Source: a bacterium A37T11
Lineage (GTDB): Bacteria > Bacteroidota > Bacteroidia > Sphingobacteriales > Sphingobacteriaceae
NCBI GenBank assembly: GCA_900109895.1
Contig: FOBR01000025.1
Location: forward strand, 1 to 64,000
DNA: 64,000 nucleotides
Direction: 5' to 3'
A model generated the notes under the pieces. It had not been told where the DNA came from and did no database searches. It worked only from the letters and a program-made list of their open reading frames with translations. Below, in pieces: positions 7,667 to 18,100 of the stretch. Position 1 is the first letter of the stretch; each line of letters opens with the position of its first letter. A program made the position numbers and the translations under genes.

Positions 7667-10207
7667 TTAGTTCACCCCATGAATGTACGTACTTTCACTT
7701 ACCCGTATCTTGGGCGTGCCACCTTGCGGGACAGGAAGCTTAAGCTGATCTAAAAAGGCTGTGTGTACATCCTCTAACACGACGACTGGCCGGGCGTCCA
7801 TATTCCGAAGCTGGATTTCCATATCCATTATGTGTATATTCTGTACATGCCTTACGTACAGTCCGCTGGCTGGGTAAACAAGGCCGTACATCCGGTTTTC
7901 AGGATATCCGGACTTACTTTCGGGCAATACCAACCGGGCATCTTCCGAAGTACCTGTGCCCATCTCGTTTAATGAAATGTGCTCCAATGAAACGTTTTCT
8001 ACCCTGCAACCAGGAAATCCGGTAATGGAACTGGGCATCTTGCTGTGCCCGACGGCATCGACATTTCTAATGCGAATGTTTCTGATCGCCCCTTTCCGAT
8101 AGGTCACCGGATTATCGACCGATTGTCTGTTGCGGTCGCTGATGACGATAAAGATGGGGGTTTGCACGTCCCTGAGGTGTATGCGGTTAAAATCAATCCC
8201 GTCAACAATAGCGCCATCAACCGATTCAAGTGCAATGCCTGAAAGCACCGTGACCGGCTGGTCTATAAATTGCAGGTTCTTCTGCCAGTTGCGGATGCGA
8301 TCTTCGGATGCTTTGTGTATGGTACAATCCATTACCTGCACATCTTCCAAGCCACCGATAGAGGTTGTGCCAAATTTAATGCCATTGCAGTTGGTGCCAA
8401 TATCGCAATTCCTGACCAGTACATGCTGTACGACGTGGGCGCGCTCCTGGCTTTTAAAACAGATACCATCGTCGTCTACATCGATGTGGCAATCTTCCAC
8501 CAATACATTGCGGGCATCGATATCCATGCCATCCTGGTTATAATTGGTGTGGTTATAAATGCGTAGCCCCTTTAAATGCAACCCGTCGCAACCTATATAG
8601 TTTTGCAACCAATATGCCGGGTTGGTCATAAATAGGTCCTGTACGCTGATGTCTTTGCAGTTGATGAGCAACAGCGCACAAGGCCGCTCCTTACTATGCG
8701 CCGATTCGCCGTCATTACCCAGCTGAAATTCAGCCGCATCGCCATGTCCGTCAACCGTCCCTTTACCATATATCCGAATATGGTCGCTGCCTTCGGCAAA
8801 GAGCAGTGCTCTGGTCATGACGACCTTGCCATTGAAGTTATTGACAAAGCCATTTTTGTAGGCCACTTGGTTTACGGGATAGTCCTTAAAATATGGGCTC
8901 CCTTTTAAAATGCCGCCTTCAGCAATCTCGATGTGCGTATACGAAGGGAGGTATAACGTCCCTGACAAAAAAGTACCTTTCGGTATAAGCACCGAACCTC
9001 CGTGCCGGCTGCTGCTGTCAATGGCAGCCTGAATGGCCCGGGTATTGATTTGTTGACCATCCCCCACTGCACCAAAATCACGGATATCATACTGTGGTCC
9101 AATATGCAGCTGGTAGATTTCACTGCCTGCGAGCAGCAGGCCACCTACCCCATATACGTTGGTGCTTTCATAGTCGGCCGTCACCGGCTTATCACCAATA
9201 TTCTGTACATATCCCAGCTTTCCGTTTGGATGGACCGCCGCCATTAAGGACACCCACGCACGCTGAATGACTGGCAGGTAGGTCTCTTTGGGCAAAAGGC
9301 CATGGTTCACTCCCCAGGTTAGTCCATAGCAAAAAAAAGCTGTGCCGCTGGTTTCCTTTGCGCTAAAGGTGACCGGGTCATACAAAGAAGCATGCCAGCT
9401 GCCGTCGGGCTGCTGCAGCGAAGCGATCTTATGTGCCATTTCCTGAAACAACGTTACGTACTTGTCCCGGTGTTCAAAATTAGGTGGCATGTTGTCCAGC
9501 ATCCGTACTATTCCGGCAATCACCCAGCCGTTCCCTCTTGACCAGAACACCTTTTTTCCATTGGCTTCTTGTTTTTGGAAGAACCGGCTGTCCCGGTAGA
9601 ATAGGCTATCTTCTTTACTATAAAGGTAAGCCGTGGTTTTCCACCACAGGCTATCGGCCTTCTGCAGATATCTGGGGTTGCCAAGCACCTTTGACAGGGA
9701 TGCCAGGGATGGCGGACCCATAAACAAGGCATCACACCAGGCCCATTCGCGGTGGTTGATCTGCGGCACAACTTCCAACGATTCGTTGAACGGCTTTGAG
9801 ACAATGCTGTCTGCCAAGGCCTGCCAGGCGGCAATCATTTTTGGCTCTTTGTGCCAGTCGTACATCGCCGTATATAGTTGAGCAACGCAATAGTCATCGG
9901 CAAAAAAACGCTCCTTACCCGTATTCCAGTCGCATTCCTCTCCGGTTTGGTACAAAAAGCGATCATACCTTGGTTTTTTTTCCAATGCCTGAAGGGCCAC
10001 CATCCCCGTATACAAGGCTCCATTTTCCCATTCCGTTTTGGGTAGTTTGATGATGCGGCCTTCTTGCCATTCGTTGATCTGCCACTCGGCGACACGGTTC
10101 ATCAATGCGCGTACCGCGTCTGGCTGTAATAGATTCGCCGGCTGCGCTTGCACATTTTTTACTAATAACCCAACCAACAGGGCACCTATTACTATTCGCT
10201 TATTCAT
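7667..10207 (-). CDS. GH105 unsaturated glucuronyl/galacturonyl hydrolase fused to a GH28-type beta-helix domain
   Basis: 846 residues with signal peptide (IVIGALLVGLLVKNVQAQP). Residues about 25-370 are a GH88/GH105 (alpha/alpha)6 barrel: WENGALYTGM, FADDYCVAQLY, WCDALFMGPP (likely catalytic Asp), FWSRGNGWVIAGI, QQPDGSWHASL. This family removes 4,5-unsaturated uronic acids left by lyases. From about 375 on (YDIRDFGAVGDGQQINTRAI) a pectate-lyase-type beta-helix of the polygalacturonase family GH28 follows, with NQDGMDIDARN and DVDDDGICFKS in place of the NTD and DD motifs. The usual GHG is CNGIKFGT, so the His is absent and activity may differ. It overlaps the PL8 gene by 8 bp; lyase and hydrolase are therefore co-translated. 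Confidence 0.85.
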   Translation of the reverse strand: MNKRIVIGALLVGLLVKNVQAQPANLLQPDAVRALMNRVAEWQINEWQEGRIIKLPKTEWENGALYTGMVALQALEKKPRYDRFLYQTGEECDWNTGKERFFADDYCVAQLYTAMYDWHKEPKMIAAWQALADSIVSKPFNESLEVVPQINHREWAWCDALFMGPPSLASLSKVLGNPRYLQKADSLWWKTTAYLYSKEDSLFYRDSRFFQKQEANGKKVFWSRGNGWVIAGIVRMLDNMPPNFEHRDKYVTLFQEMAHKIASLQQPDGSWHASLYDPVTFSAKETSGTAFFCYGLTWGVNHGLLPKETYLPVIQRAWVSLMAAVHPNGKLGYVQNIGDKPVTADYESTNVYGVGGLLLAGSEIYQLHIGPQYDIRDFGAVGDGQQINTRAIQAAIDSSSRHGGSVLIPKGTFLSGTLYLPSYTHIEIAEGGILKGSPYFKDYPVNQVAYKNGFVNNFNGKVVMTRALLFAEGSDHIRIYGKGTVDGHGDAAEFQLGNDGESAHSKERPCALLLINCKDISVQDLFMTNPAYWLQNYIGCDGLHLKGLRIYNHTNYNQDGMDIDARNVLVEDCHIDVDDDGICFKSQERAHVVQHVLVRNCDIGTNCNGIKFGTTSIGGLEDVQVMDCTIHKASEDRIRNWQKNLQFIDQPVTVLSGIALESVDGAIVDGIDFNRIHLRDVQTPIFIVISDRNRQSVDNPVTYRKGAIRNIRIRNVDAVGHSKMPSSITGFPGCRVENVSLEHISLNEMGTGTSEDARLVLPESKSGYPENRMYGLVYPASGLYVRHVQNIHIMDMEIQLRNMDARPVVVLEDVHTAFLDQLKLPVPQGGTPKIRVSESTYIHGVN

Positions 10208-12305
10208 TCAAATAAAATTGGACGGTACTGCCTTGCAGATCTCCCTGGGGCAGGGCAATGGTTTTTTCCTGGTTGTTAATACGTATGTGGACCGATAGCT
10301 GGCTGTAAAGCGGGTCGGCGACCGATACGCGATATCCACCCTCGACTGCTTTGACCAGGATCAAAACTTTTTGATCCGTGCTGATCTTCATTCCTTCTCC
10401 AAAATCGACTGTGCCGGGTTGGTAAAAAACAGCCGCATACAGCATACCGGCTTTGATAGCCTGCACAGCCGTATCGTTTTTGACAATGGCGACCTGCGGA
10501 TCCTGGGCTATCTTTTTAAATTCGCGCAGGTTTTTGCCAGGTACCACTAAGTAGGCATATTGCTGGCCTTTGGGATTGGAGCCATGGCTCAGCCAGGCGC
10601 TAAAAACCGTTTGCTTAATAACCCCGGTCTTACCCATGGCATTGATGCCCTTCCAGGATCCTTCCTGATCCTTCCGCTGCACTGTCAGGTCTCCCCCTTG
10701 TGGAAGGAGATAGCCGATTTGATGGTGATATACCCACAATGGCCCGCTGCTTTTGATTCGGACACTGTCATCTTTCAGGGATTGACTTTGTAGGCCATTC
10801 CCGTAAGTAATAGTGCCATCGGCCAGCGACTGGTCTAATGAGGTCAGCACCTCCTGGGTGGCCGCCGCGGTGATACCCGTGCCCAGGCACAACAGCCGTC
10901 CGTCGACAAAAAAATACGCTTTTCTTGCCAATACGTCCCTATATGCATGTTCATATGCCACCAAGCCATCCAACGAGTCTGTGACACCTCCGGCGAAATC
11001 ATTGGTACCAAACAAATATCCAGGCAGTTTGCTAGCTTCACGGCTATGTATGGCCGTTGTACCGGGTATGCGGCTCCAGTCCCAACTGGGAAAAATACCG
11101 TTATATTCTTTTCCAGTGACCATAATATTGGTAGCGCCCAGAGGCAGATTATACCCTTGCAGGTTTTCGTTGTTGAGCATTTCGGTTCCCGTGGTACGTT
11201 TAGAAATCATTTTGGCAGACAGGTACCAACGGGGACCGTGCTGGGTCATGATCGCCGAATTCCAGAAGAACCGATTTCCCTGGTAGGCTTCGGGGAAATC
11301 GCCCCCCTGCAAGTGTTTCATCCAATTGATGTAGTCCATTGATTGAAGCGGGTCTGTCATTGCCATTTTGGCGACTACACCGGGGTTAATATTTCGTGTA
11401 CCGTTGGGCCTGGAAATATTGCGCCCGACCACGCCAAAGTCTAAAGCTCCGTAAAATCCGAATAACTGCGTGCCGTTGAATACTAAATGATGGTACAAAT
11501 TGATCTGCGCTGGTGTAAAGGACTTTGCAAATTCGGTGTGGGCCGAGAGCCAGAGGTAATCGCTGATTGTGGAGACATAAGAAAGCCCGTACCCGCCTGC
11601 ATATATCTGTTTGCGGTGCTGATGAAAACTATCATCATTTTTAATGCCTTCCTGTTCTTTCGATCCAACAATGCGTAGTGTAGAGGCGATGGAAGTAAAC
11701 CCCTTCTGTACCAACGCTGGATCGTCAATAATACAGCCCTTGTGAATGATGATGGAAGATACCCAAATACGGTTCATGCCCTGGTGGGATGGTTTATCGG
11801 TCGCATCCTTTAAAAAGGATGCGTACTCTAGCAATTGTTCCTTTGGCAAATAACCCTTTAGCAGGATCAGAGCTACCATATAGTCGTTGGGGATGCCGAT
11901 CTCGGTATACCACCAATTGGTGCTCACCCATTTTTTATTATAAAAAAAGGCAAAACCTTGTTGCAATTTCTGCAGTAAGGCTTCCGATTCATAAGTCTTA
12001 CTCTTCGGATTGCTGTATGCAATGGCCATCCGTTTTAACCTGACCGCGTGTTCGGCAAAGGTCGCTTTTGCTGCATCCGTATAGTCTATATCCTTCCAGC
12101 TGCCATCGGGTTGCATACTTGGCAAGATATCGTCTACCTCTGAGCGGACGTTTCTATAGCTGCTTATAATCCTGGATGTCAGGGTATCCAGATCAACCTG
12201 TGCACTGAGCACACCGGTCGCTGATTGTGCGAAAACACATAAACCTGACCGCCCAGTGCATAAGAGTACCACTGATAAGCAGCATATCCTGAGGTAAATC
12301 TGCAT
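10200..12305 (-). CDS. Polysaccharide lyase family 8 (hyaluronate/chondroitin/xanthan lyase type)
   Basis: 701 residues with a hydrophobic leader (LRICCLSVVLLC) and likely cleavage after VFAQS. The N-terminal alpha/alpha toroid contains NWWYTEIGIP (130-139), GMNRIWVSS with the conserved Asn at 178, and NDDSFHQHRKQIYAGGYG around 223-240, which carries the catalytic His (about 230) and Tyr (about 239). This is followed by ISRPNGTRNINPG and the C-terminal beta-sandwich. PL8 enzymes cleave uronic-acid-containing chains by beta-elimination, leaving an unsaturated uronate that the neighbouring GH105 domain could remove. The gene starts 1 bp after the DUF5017 lipoprotein gene and overlaps the next. 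The exact polymer is not readable from sequence. Confidence 0.88.
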   Translation of the reverse strand: MQIYLRICCLSVVLLCTGRSGLCVFAQSATGVLSAQVDLDTLTSRIISSYRNVRSEVDDILPSMQPDGSWKDIDYTDAAKATFAEHAVRLKRMAIAYSNPKSKTYESEALLQKLQQGFAFFYNKKWVSTNWWYTEIGIPNDYMVALILLKGYLPKEQLLEYASFLKDATDKPSHQGMNRIWVSSIIIHKGCIIDDPALVQKGFTSIASTLRIVGSKEQEGIKNDDSFHQHRKQIYAGGYGLSYVSTISDYLWLSAHTEFAKSFTPAQINLYHHLVFNGTQLFGFYGALDFGVVGRNISRPNGTRNINPGVVAKMAMTDPLQSMDYINWMKHLQGGDFPEAYQGNRFFWNSAIMTQHGPRWYLSAKMISKRTTGTEMLNNENLQGYNLPLGATNIMVTGKEYNGIFPSWDWSRIPGTTAIHSREASKLPGYLFGTNDFAGGVTDSLDGLVAYEHAYRDVLARKAYFFVDGRLLCLGTGITAAATQEVLTSLDQSLADGTITYGNGLQSQSLKDDSVRIKSSGPLWVYHHQIGYLLPQGGDLTVQRKDQEGSWKGINAMGKTGVIKQTVFSAWLSHGSNPKGQQYAYLVVPGKNLREFKKIAQDPQVAIVKNDTAVQAIKAGMLYAAVFYQPGTVDFGEGMKISTDQKVLILVKAVEGGYRVSVADPLYSQLSVHIRINNQEKTIALPQGDLQGSTVQFYLNE

Positions 12306-12306
12306 A

Positions 12307-13290
12307 TTATTTGACTACAATATTAAATTCCTTGGTTTTTTCTTCCCGTGCGGAGACATTTTCATTATATGCCACAAATTTAGCTGAAAACGTTCCTGCA
12401 CTTTTGAAGGTATAGGAATAAGAATTCACCACCGCGTTGGCACTCTTTACAGCTATCCCGACTTCAGGCGTTACCTTCTGAAGATCCAGCGGCCCCATCA
12501 GCGTCCAGGTCTCTGTATCTGATGTGGCCAAGTCTGCTGTTGCGGCACCAGTGATTACTAGCGAAGTTCCTCCGGTGATCACCCAATTGAGTGTATTTTT
12601 GACCGGAATACCCACCCAACCAGGGCTGAATGTCGAGACGCCTGCGAAATTGCTCGTAATGGCTGATGTGCTGTAGTTGAGGTTAGCAATGGTGTAAGCC
12701 GTGCCGTCCGCCAAGGTATTGGTTACTGTCAGCGCGCTTATAGTCCATTTATTCTGCACCGACCCGCTAGCCGCCGTATATTTAAACGCTATATAAACAG
12801 GCTTTCCTCCAGCTGATATGTCTGATAAATCTATGATGCCTGAAGTAACAGCTGTACCGCTAGTGGCCAAGGTAGCCCTGCTGGTAATGTCTGTCCAGGT
12901 AGCCGCTGTGATAGCAGCGGCTGTTGCCACCGTATCGCTGATTGTCACTCCACTAAAATCTGTAGAAACTAATAGGTGCAAGGTATTGGCCTGCGAACCC
13001 GCATTCAGCGCAGAGGTAAACTGCAATGTGGGCGTACCCGATGCCGATGTCCGGTCCCGGTATTCATACCGGTATCCAGGCTCGCCTGAATAAAATGTGA
13101 TGAAATTGGGGTTTCCGCTAAAGTTAAACTGGACAGTATCGCCTACCTGATAGCTTAGGGTACTGGTATTTACTTCAAAATCGGGCTGATCCACTCCGTC
13201 CTTCTGGCAGGAGTATAGGCTAGTAGCAGCCAAGAGCATCATAACATATCTTAACATAATTTTCATTTTTCTATCGATAAAATGGTTCAT
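12307..13290 (-). CDS. DUF5017-type surface lipoprotein of the PUL
   Basis: 327 residues. The leader MKIMLRYVMMLLAATSLYSC ends in a lipobox, so it is probably anchored in the outer membrane; the start may be at this inner Met (residue 9) or at the ATG overlapping the susD stop (TAATG). DFEVNTSTLSYQVGDTVQFN opens an Ig/PKD-like domain, followed by a beta-rich region with FITFYSGEPGYRYEYRDR, typical of DUF5017 proteins. A C-terminal Ig-like strand set (YSYTFKSAGTFSAKFVAYNE) closes it. Proteins in this position usually bind glycan at the cell surface beside SusCD; no catalytic residues are apparent. Confidence 0.75.
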   Translation of the reverse strand: MNHFIDRKMKIMLRYVMMLLAATSLYSCQKDGVDQPDFEVNTSTLSYQVGDTVQFNFSGNPNFITFYSGEPGYRYEYRDRTSASGTPTLQFTSALNAGSQANTLHLLVSTDFSGVTISDTVATAAAITAATWTDITSRATLATSGTAVTSGIIDLSDISAGGKPVYIAFKYTAASGSVQNKWTISALTVTNTLADGTAYTIANLNYSTSAITSNFAGVSTFSPGWVGIPVKNTLNWVITGGTSLVITGAATADLATSDTETWTLMGPLDLQKVTPEVGIAVKSANAVVNSYSYTFKSAGTFSAKFVAYNENVSAREEKTKEFNIVVK

Positions 13291-15152
13291 TAATAACCTG
13301 GATTATTCACACCACCCAGTGCTTTGTTCAGTGTCAGCTCGGTCAATGGAATAGGCAGGAAAACATCCTTTGAAGAGACATTGTCTCCTGGGATAGCTTC
13401 AAACTGATAGCTGGCCAACACACTCGCATTAGAACGGATACTTGCAGACAAGGCCTTCATCGTTTCCACTAGGATACCCCAACGGATTAAATCATGCTTG
13501 CGTAGCGCCTCCTGACTTAGCTCTACTGCTCTTTCGTCCCGGACTAACTGTCTGAATGTTGACTGGCTTTGCGACCTTGGCACATCAGCCACTGAAGGAT
13601 CTATAGGACTGAGTATGGCAGAAGCCACAGCGCCGTCTCCACCACCTCCACTAAAAGTGATGGTTGGTTGACCTGTAAAATATCCATTAATTATGTTGCT
13701 CATGTTTACGACCGATACTTGCCCGTTAGTTACCGTAGCTGAAGTGAGTATCGTATTACCCAAAACGGGGGAATTCAACGTTACTGTAGGTGCTGAAGTA
13801 TATCCTGCCCCTCCGTTTTCCACTATAAAACCGGTAATTCTATTACCCGTCCCTTGCGCTCTTTCCCTGATTTGATTGATGGCCCAATAAGCAGAATCGG
13901 TAGGTCCATTTAGTTCATTTTCTGCTTCTGCATACATTAATAAAACATCTGCATAGCGAAGGATCGGAAAATTGGCTGGTGTACCGTACTTAATTTTTGG
14001 CGAATAATTTTCAAACTCTCTTCGCCATTTCCCAGGCCAGCGAGCCCAAATATTAGCTGTTGTTTGAGATAAGTAAACCTTGCTAATACCTGTGAGGCCG
14101 GTGGAAGGACCACTTAGCCTAAACGGTGATAAATTCCAATCTCTCCGAAGATCGGTCGGTGAAATGGCGGAAACCAAGTCCCAAAATTTCTTGGTTATCC
14201 CATATGTACCATAACAATAGCCATAATCAATATTACTAAACTGGATACCATTGAAACTTCCTAGATTTCCCCATTCATTGGCATTCGTTGAAGTAATATA
14301 AAATCCTACCTCCCACATGGATTCTTTAGGTTCCAGAATATCAGCACTATGATTTATAAATATTTGGCGATAATCGGGATTCAGACTATGTTTGCCCGAA
14401 GATATCACTTTTGAAGCCCAATTTTTGGCATCAACAAATTTGGATAAATCTTTTAAAGGCTCTCCCGCCATGGTTAAACACACTCGGGCAAGTATTCCTT
14501 CGGCTACCGTTTTTATGACACGTACACCCGCATCACTTCCCGCCTCTTCCAATGTAGGCAAAAATGTTTCGGCTTCGGTCATGTCTTTTAAAACTTGTGC
14601 ATATACGTCAGCAATGGATGATTTAGCAAGGTTTGCATCATCCACACTCCTGGTAGGTTGCAAACGTAAAGGAATAGCACCCCAATTCGATACTAATAGA
14701 AAGTAAAAATATCCTCTTAGAAATTGTGCCTGTGCTTTAACAGGAGTCTTTATGGAAGTATCTACCGGCGACTCATCCACTGCTGCCAAAAGTTCGTTTG
14801 CGCGATTGATGCCTTGGTAAAGGGCATTCCAGGTACCAGTTACTAAAGCATCCGATGGAATTTGGTTATAGTATAGCGGATTAGTGGTCTCCGTACGGTT
14901 ATTACGCCAATAATCAATATCATTACTGGATGACAGCGTAGCCCAATAGGTATTTTGGTAGACATTTGCAGAGCCAAGAACATCGTAAATACCTGTTAGC
15001 GCATTTTGTAACTCACCTTCTGTTTGGTAATATTGCGATGGGGTAAGAAAATCGTCAGGAACTGTATCAAGGTATTTTTTGCAGGATATGACCGAACATG
15101 CCAGCATGAAAAATCCTACAAAAACAAAAAACTTATAGTTATTCATTTTCAA
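13290..15152 (-). CDS. SusD/RagB-type glycan-binding lipoprotein with an extra glycine-rich insert
   Basis: 620 residues. The leader ends VISCKKYLDTVPDDFLTPSQYY, giving a lipobox Cys and the classic SusD N-terminus. Helical TPR-like segments follow (AQFLRGYFYFLLV, VAEGILARVCLTMAGEP), and FPILRYADVLLMYAEAENEL plus RDERAVELSQEALRKHDLIRW mark the conserved C-terminal half. Between INQIRERAQG and FRQLVRDERA lies an insert of roughly 80-90 residues (about 441-532, bases 13557-13832) rich in Gly/Thr/Ser, with GGAGYTSAPTVTL and TGQPTITFSGGGGDGAVASA. Ordinary SusD proteins have only a short loop there. It is 17 bp downstream of susC and overlaps the next gene by one base. Confidence 0.9.
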   Translation of the reverse strand: MKMNNYKFFVFVGFFMLACSVISCKKYLDTVPDDFLTPSQYYQTEGELQNALTGIYDVLGSANVYQNTYWATLSSSNDIDYWRNNRTETTNPLYYNQIPSDALVTGTWNALYQGINRANELLAAVDESPVDTSIKTPVKAQAQFLRGYFYFLLVSNWGAIPLRLQPTRSVDDANLAKSSIADVYAQVLKDMTEAETFLPTLEEAGSDAGVRVIKTVAEGILARVCLTMAGEPLKDLSKFVDAKNWASKVISSGKHSLNPDYRQIFINHSADILEPKESMWEVGFYITSTNANEWGNLGSFNGIQFSNIDYGYCYGTYGITKKFWDLVSAISPTDLRRDWNLSPFRLSGPSTGLTGISKVYLSQTTANIWARWPGKWRREFENYSPKIKYGTPANFPILRYADVLLMYAEAENELNGPTDSAYWAINQIRERAQGTGNRITGFIVENGGAGYTSAPTVTLNSPVLGNTILTSATVTNGQVSVVNMSNIINGYFTGQPTITFSGGGGDGAVASAILSPIDPSVADVPRSQSQSTFRQLVRDERAVELSQEALRKHDLIRWGILVETMKALSASIRSNASVLASYQFEAIPGDNVSSKDVFLPIPLTELTLNKALGGVNNPGY

Positions 15153-15169
15153 TAATTTAAATGTTAATC

Positions 15170-18100
15170 CTAAAATATCACATTCACTCCAGCCGTCAAT
15201 GTTCTTGCCCTCGGATATGCTGAATAATCAAACCCAGACGAAAGCGCACTATTGAAAATGGATACTTCCGGATCTGAACCCGAATAATTAGTCCAGGTAA
15301 GTAAATTCTGACCAGACACATACATTCTTAACGTTTTGATACCTACTCTGCCCAAACTTTTGGCAGGAAAAGTATATCCCAGTTGAACAGTTTTTAACCT
15401 TAAAAAAGACCCATCTTCAACCACCCTTGATGAATATACATTCGGGCCACCATTATTGGGAATGTTGGATGATTGGTTGTCCGGGGACCACCTATTGGCA
15501 AACGAAGCAAATTGATTCCGGTCTCTGACAATACCCCCTTCAAAAACATACCTGTTAGCATTTATGATGTCATTGCCATAAGACCATTGCAAGAAGATAT
15601 TCAAGTCAAATCCTTTGTAACTTAAATTATTGGAAAAACCTCCCACGTGATCCGGATTGGGGTTACCTATTACGGTTTCATCATTAGCATCCACTACTCC
15701 ATCGCCATTGATGTCCTTGAATTTAATATTGCCCGGTTGAATGGAAACCCTGGTACCTGTATTATTTGGTACATTATCTTTAAGCACGTACGTTCCGCTG
15801 GTTGTTTGGGTAAAATCGCTGTACTGATATACGCCATCAAAAACATAACCATAAAACATACTGATAGGCTGACCTATTTTGGCTATATACGAAGGAGCGG
15901 TATTGTAGCTATTGCTGGCCCAAGAAACGTAGCTGGTCAATGCATCCTGACCATCTGCAAGTCCGAGAACTTTGCTGCGGTTAAAGGAAATGTTAAAACT
16001 GCTAGTCCAGCTAAAATGCGTCGTTTTGATATTGACCGTATTCACGGTCAATTCAAACCCGGAGTTTTGTACCTTTCCTATATTGGCATAAGCAGCTGTA
16101 TATCCGGTAGAACCAGGCAACGATGCATTCAATAATAGATCAGAGGTTTTTTTCTTATAATAATCAGTGCTTAAAGAGATCCTGCCTTTTAGAAATTCCA
16201 GGTCAAGCCCCAGGTCAAGTTGAGACGTCGATTCCCACTTAAGGTGTGGGTTTCCTAACGAAGAAAAGGTCGCCCCTGGCAAGATATTATTATCTCCAAA
16301 AGGATATCCTGCGCTGGTAGGCAACGTAATGGTGGTCAAATATGGGTAATCGGTTACCCTATTGTTTCCAGTCAATCCATAAGTTGCGCGTACTTTTCCG
16401 TCATTTATGACCGTTAAAAGTTTTCGCATGAAAGGTTCATTGGTAATACGCCAAGATACACCACCTGATGGGAAATAACTCCAATGGTTTTCCGGGGCAA
16501 ATTTTGAACTACCATCTGCGCGGAAAGATGCTGTCAGATAATATGTAGATTTATAATTATAGTTAAACCTTCCCAGATAGGAGGCCAGGGTGTTTTTTGT
16601 ATTTATTGAAACTGGATTCTTAATAACTCCTTCATCAAAACCATTCACCCCCAGACTCTCATTGGGTAAATTAGTCGCAGAATACCCATTTGAATTATTT
16701 TTAACCCCTTGATAAGTTAGTCCAACCATTGCATTAAACTTGTGATTTTTATGGACAGACCAGTCATAGGTTAGTGTGTTTTCGTTGAGATAGTTAAAAG
16801 ATTGTTGATTAAGAATGCTTCCATTCGGACCATTTGCCCCTTGAACAGTGCGTCTGTCACCATTTGCAGTATTGCTATTATAGAATACGTTTCTCTTGCT
16901 GAATAAGTTATTAATTCCTCCGCTTAATTTTAATACCAACCCTTTGGTCAGCGTATATTGAACATACCCATTAGCAACTATTGCATTACCAAACCGGTCA
17001 TTTAAAATATTAGCGGCATTTTTCACTGGATTATACCGGTAATCACTGGAAGAACTAACCCCATCATCAAGCCCTTCAGATAATAAGTCATCCATGATTT
17101 GATCAAAATCGTCATTATTTGGAGATCCTGCTAAGGGCCTATAAGCCCAAACACTACCCAAAAGCGAGGTGAGCGGTGACGATCCACCATAAGAAGATAC
17201 TACAGTGCCGTATGACTTGGTATAACTATAATTGGCATTCAGTCCTACTTTCAACCGCTTGTTTACGTTTTGGTCGAGAACCACCCTTCCGCCATATCGT
17301 TTGAAACCAGAGTTAATAATTAAACCCTTTTGATCTTGCGCATTAAAGGATATTGAATAGTTACCGTTTGCATTTTTTCCTCGTACTGCCAAATTATAAT
17401 TTTGAAATACCCCCTGCTGCTCTATCTGGTCTTGCCAATCGATACCTTTGAGATTCTTATAATCATCCAATGTGGCATCCGTTAAATAAGCCGTAGTTGC
17501 ATAATCCGGAAAATATTGAAGATTGTACTTAACAAACTCATAAGGGCTAAATACGTCTACCTTATGGAGTACCTTATTGTAACCCACATTCCCATCAAAT
17601 GAAAACGAAGGAGGGCCACTTCCCCTTTTGGTATTGATAATGATGACCCCGTTTGCACCGCGAGCTCCGTAGATAGCCGTGGCTGAGGCATCTTTCAAAA
17701 CATCCATCGACTCGATATCACTTGGATTAACTATATTATTATCAGGGTTTTCTACCGGAAAACCATCTATCACATACAGCGGGGAGTTATCTTGGGTGAC
17801 CGAATTATTACCCCGAATGGTGATGATGGAAGAAGAACCCGGCTGGCCATCACTCGAAACAACCTGCACACCAGCTACGCGGCCGGCCAAGGCCTGCTCA
17901 AATGAACTAACGGGTGCCTTTTGCATATCTTCTACCTTGACAGTACCCACGCTTCCGGTCAGGTCCTGCCTTTTCATTTCGCCATAACCCACTACCACAA
18001 CCTCGTTTAGATTATTATTTTCGGTTTTGAGCGATACATTGATCACATTCTCTTCGCCAACCTTCCGTTCTTCGGTGGTATAGCCCAAAAAACTAAATAC

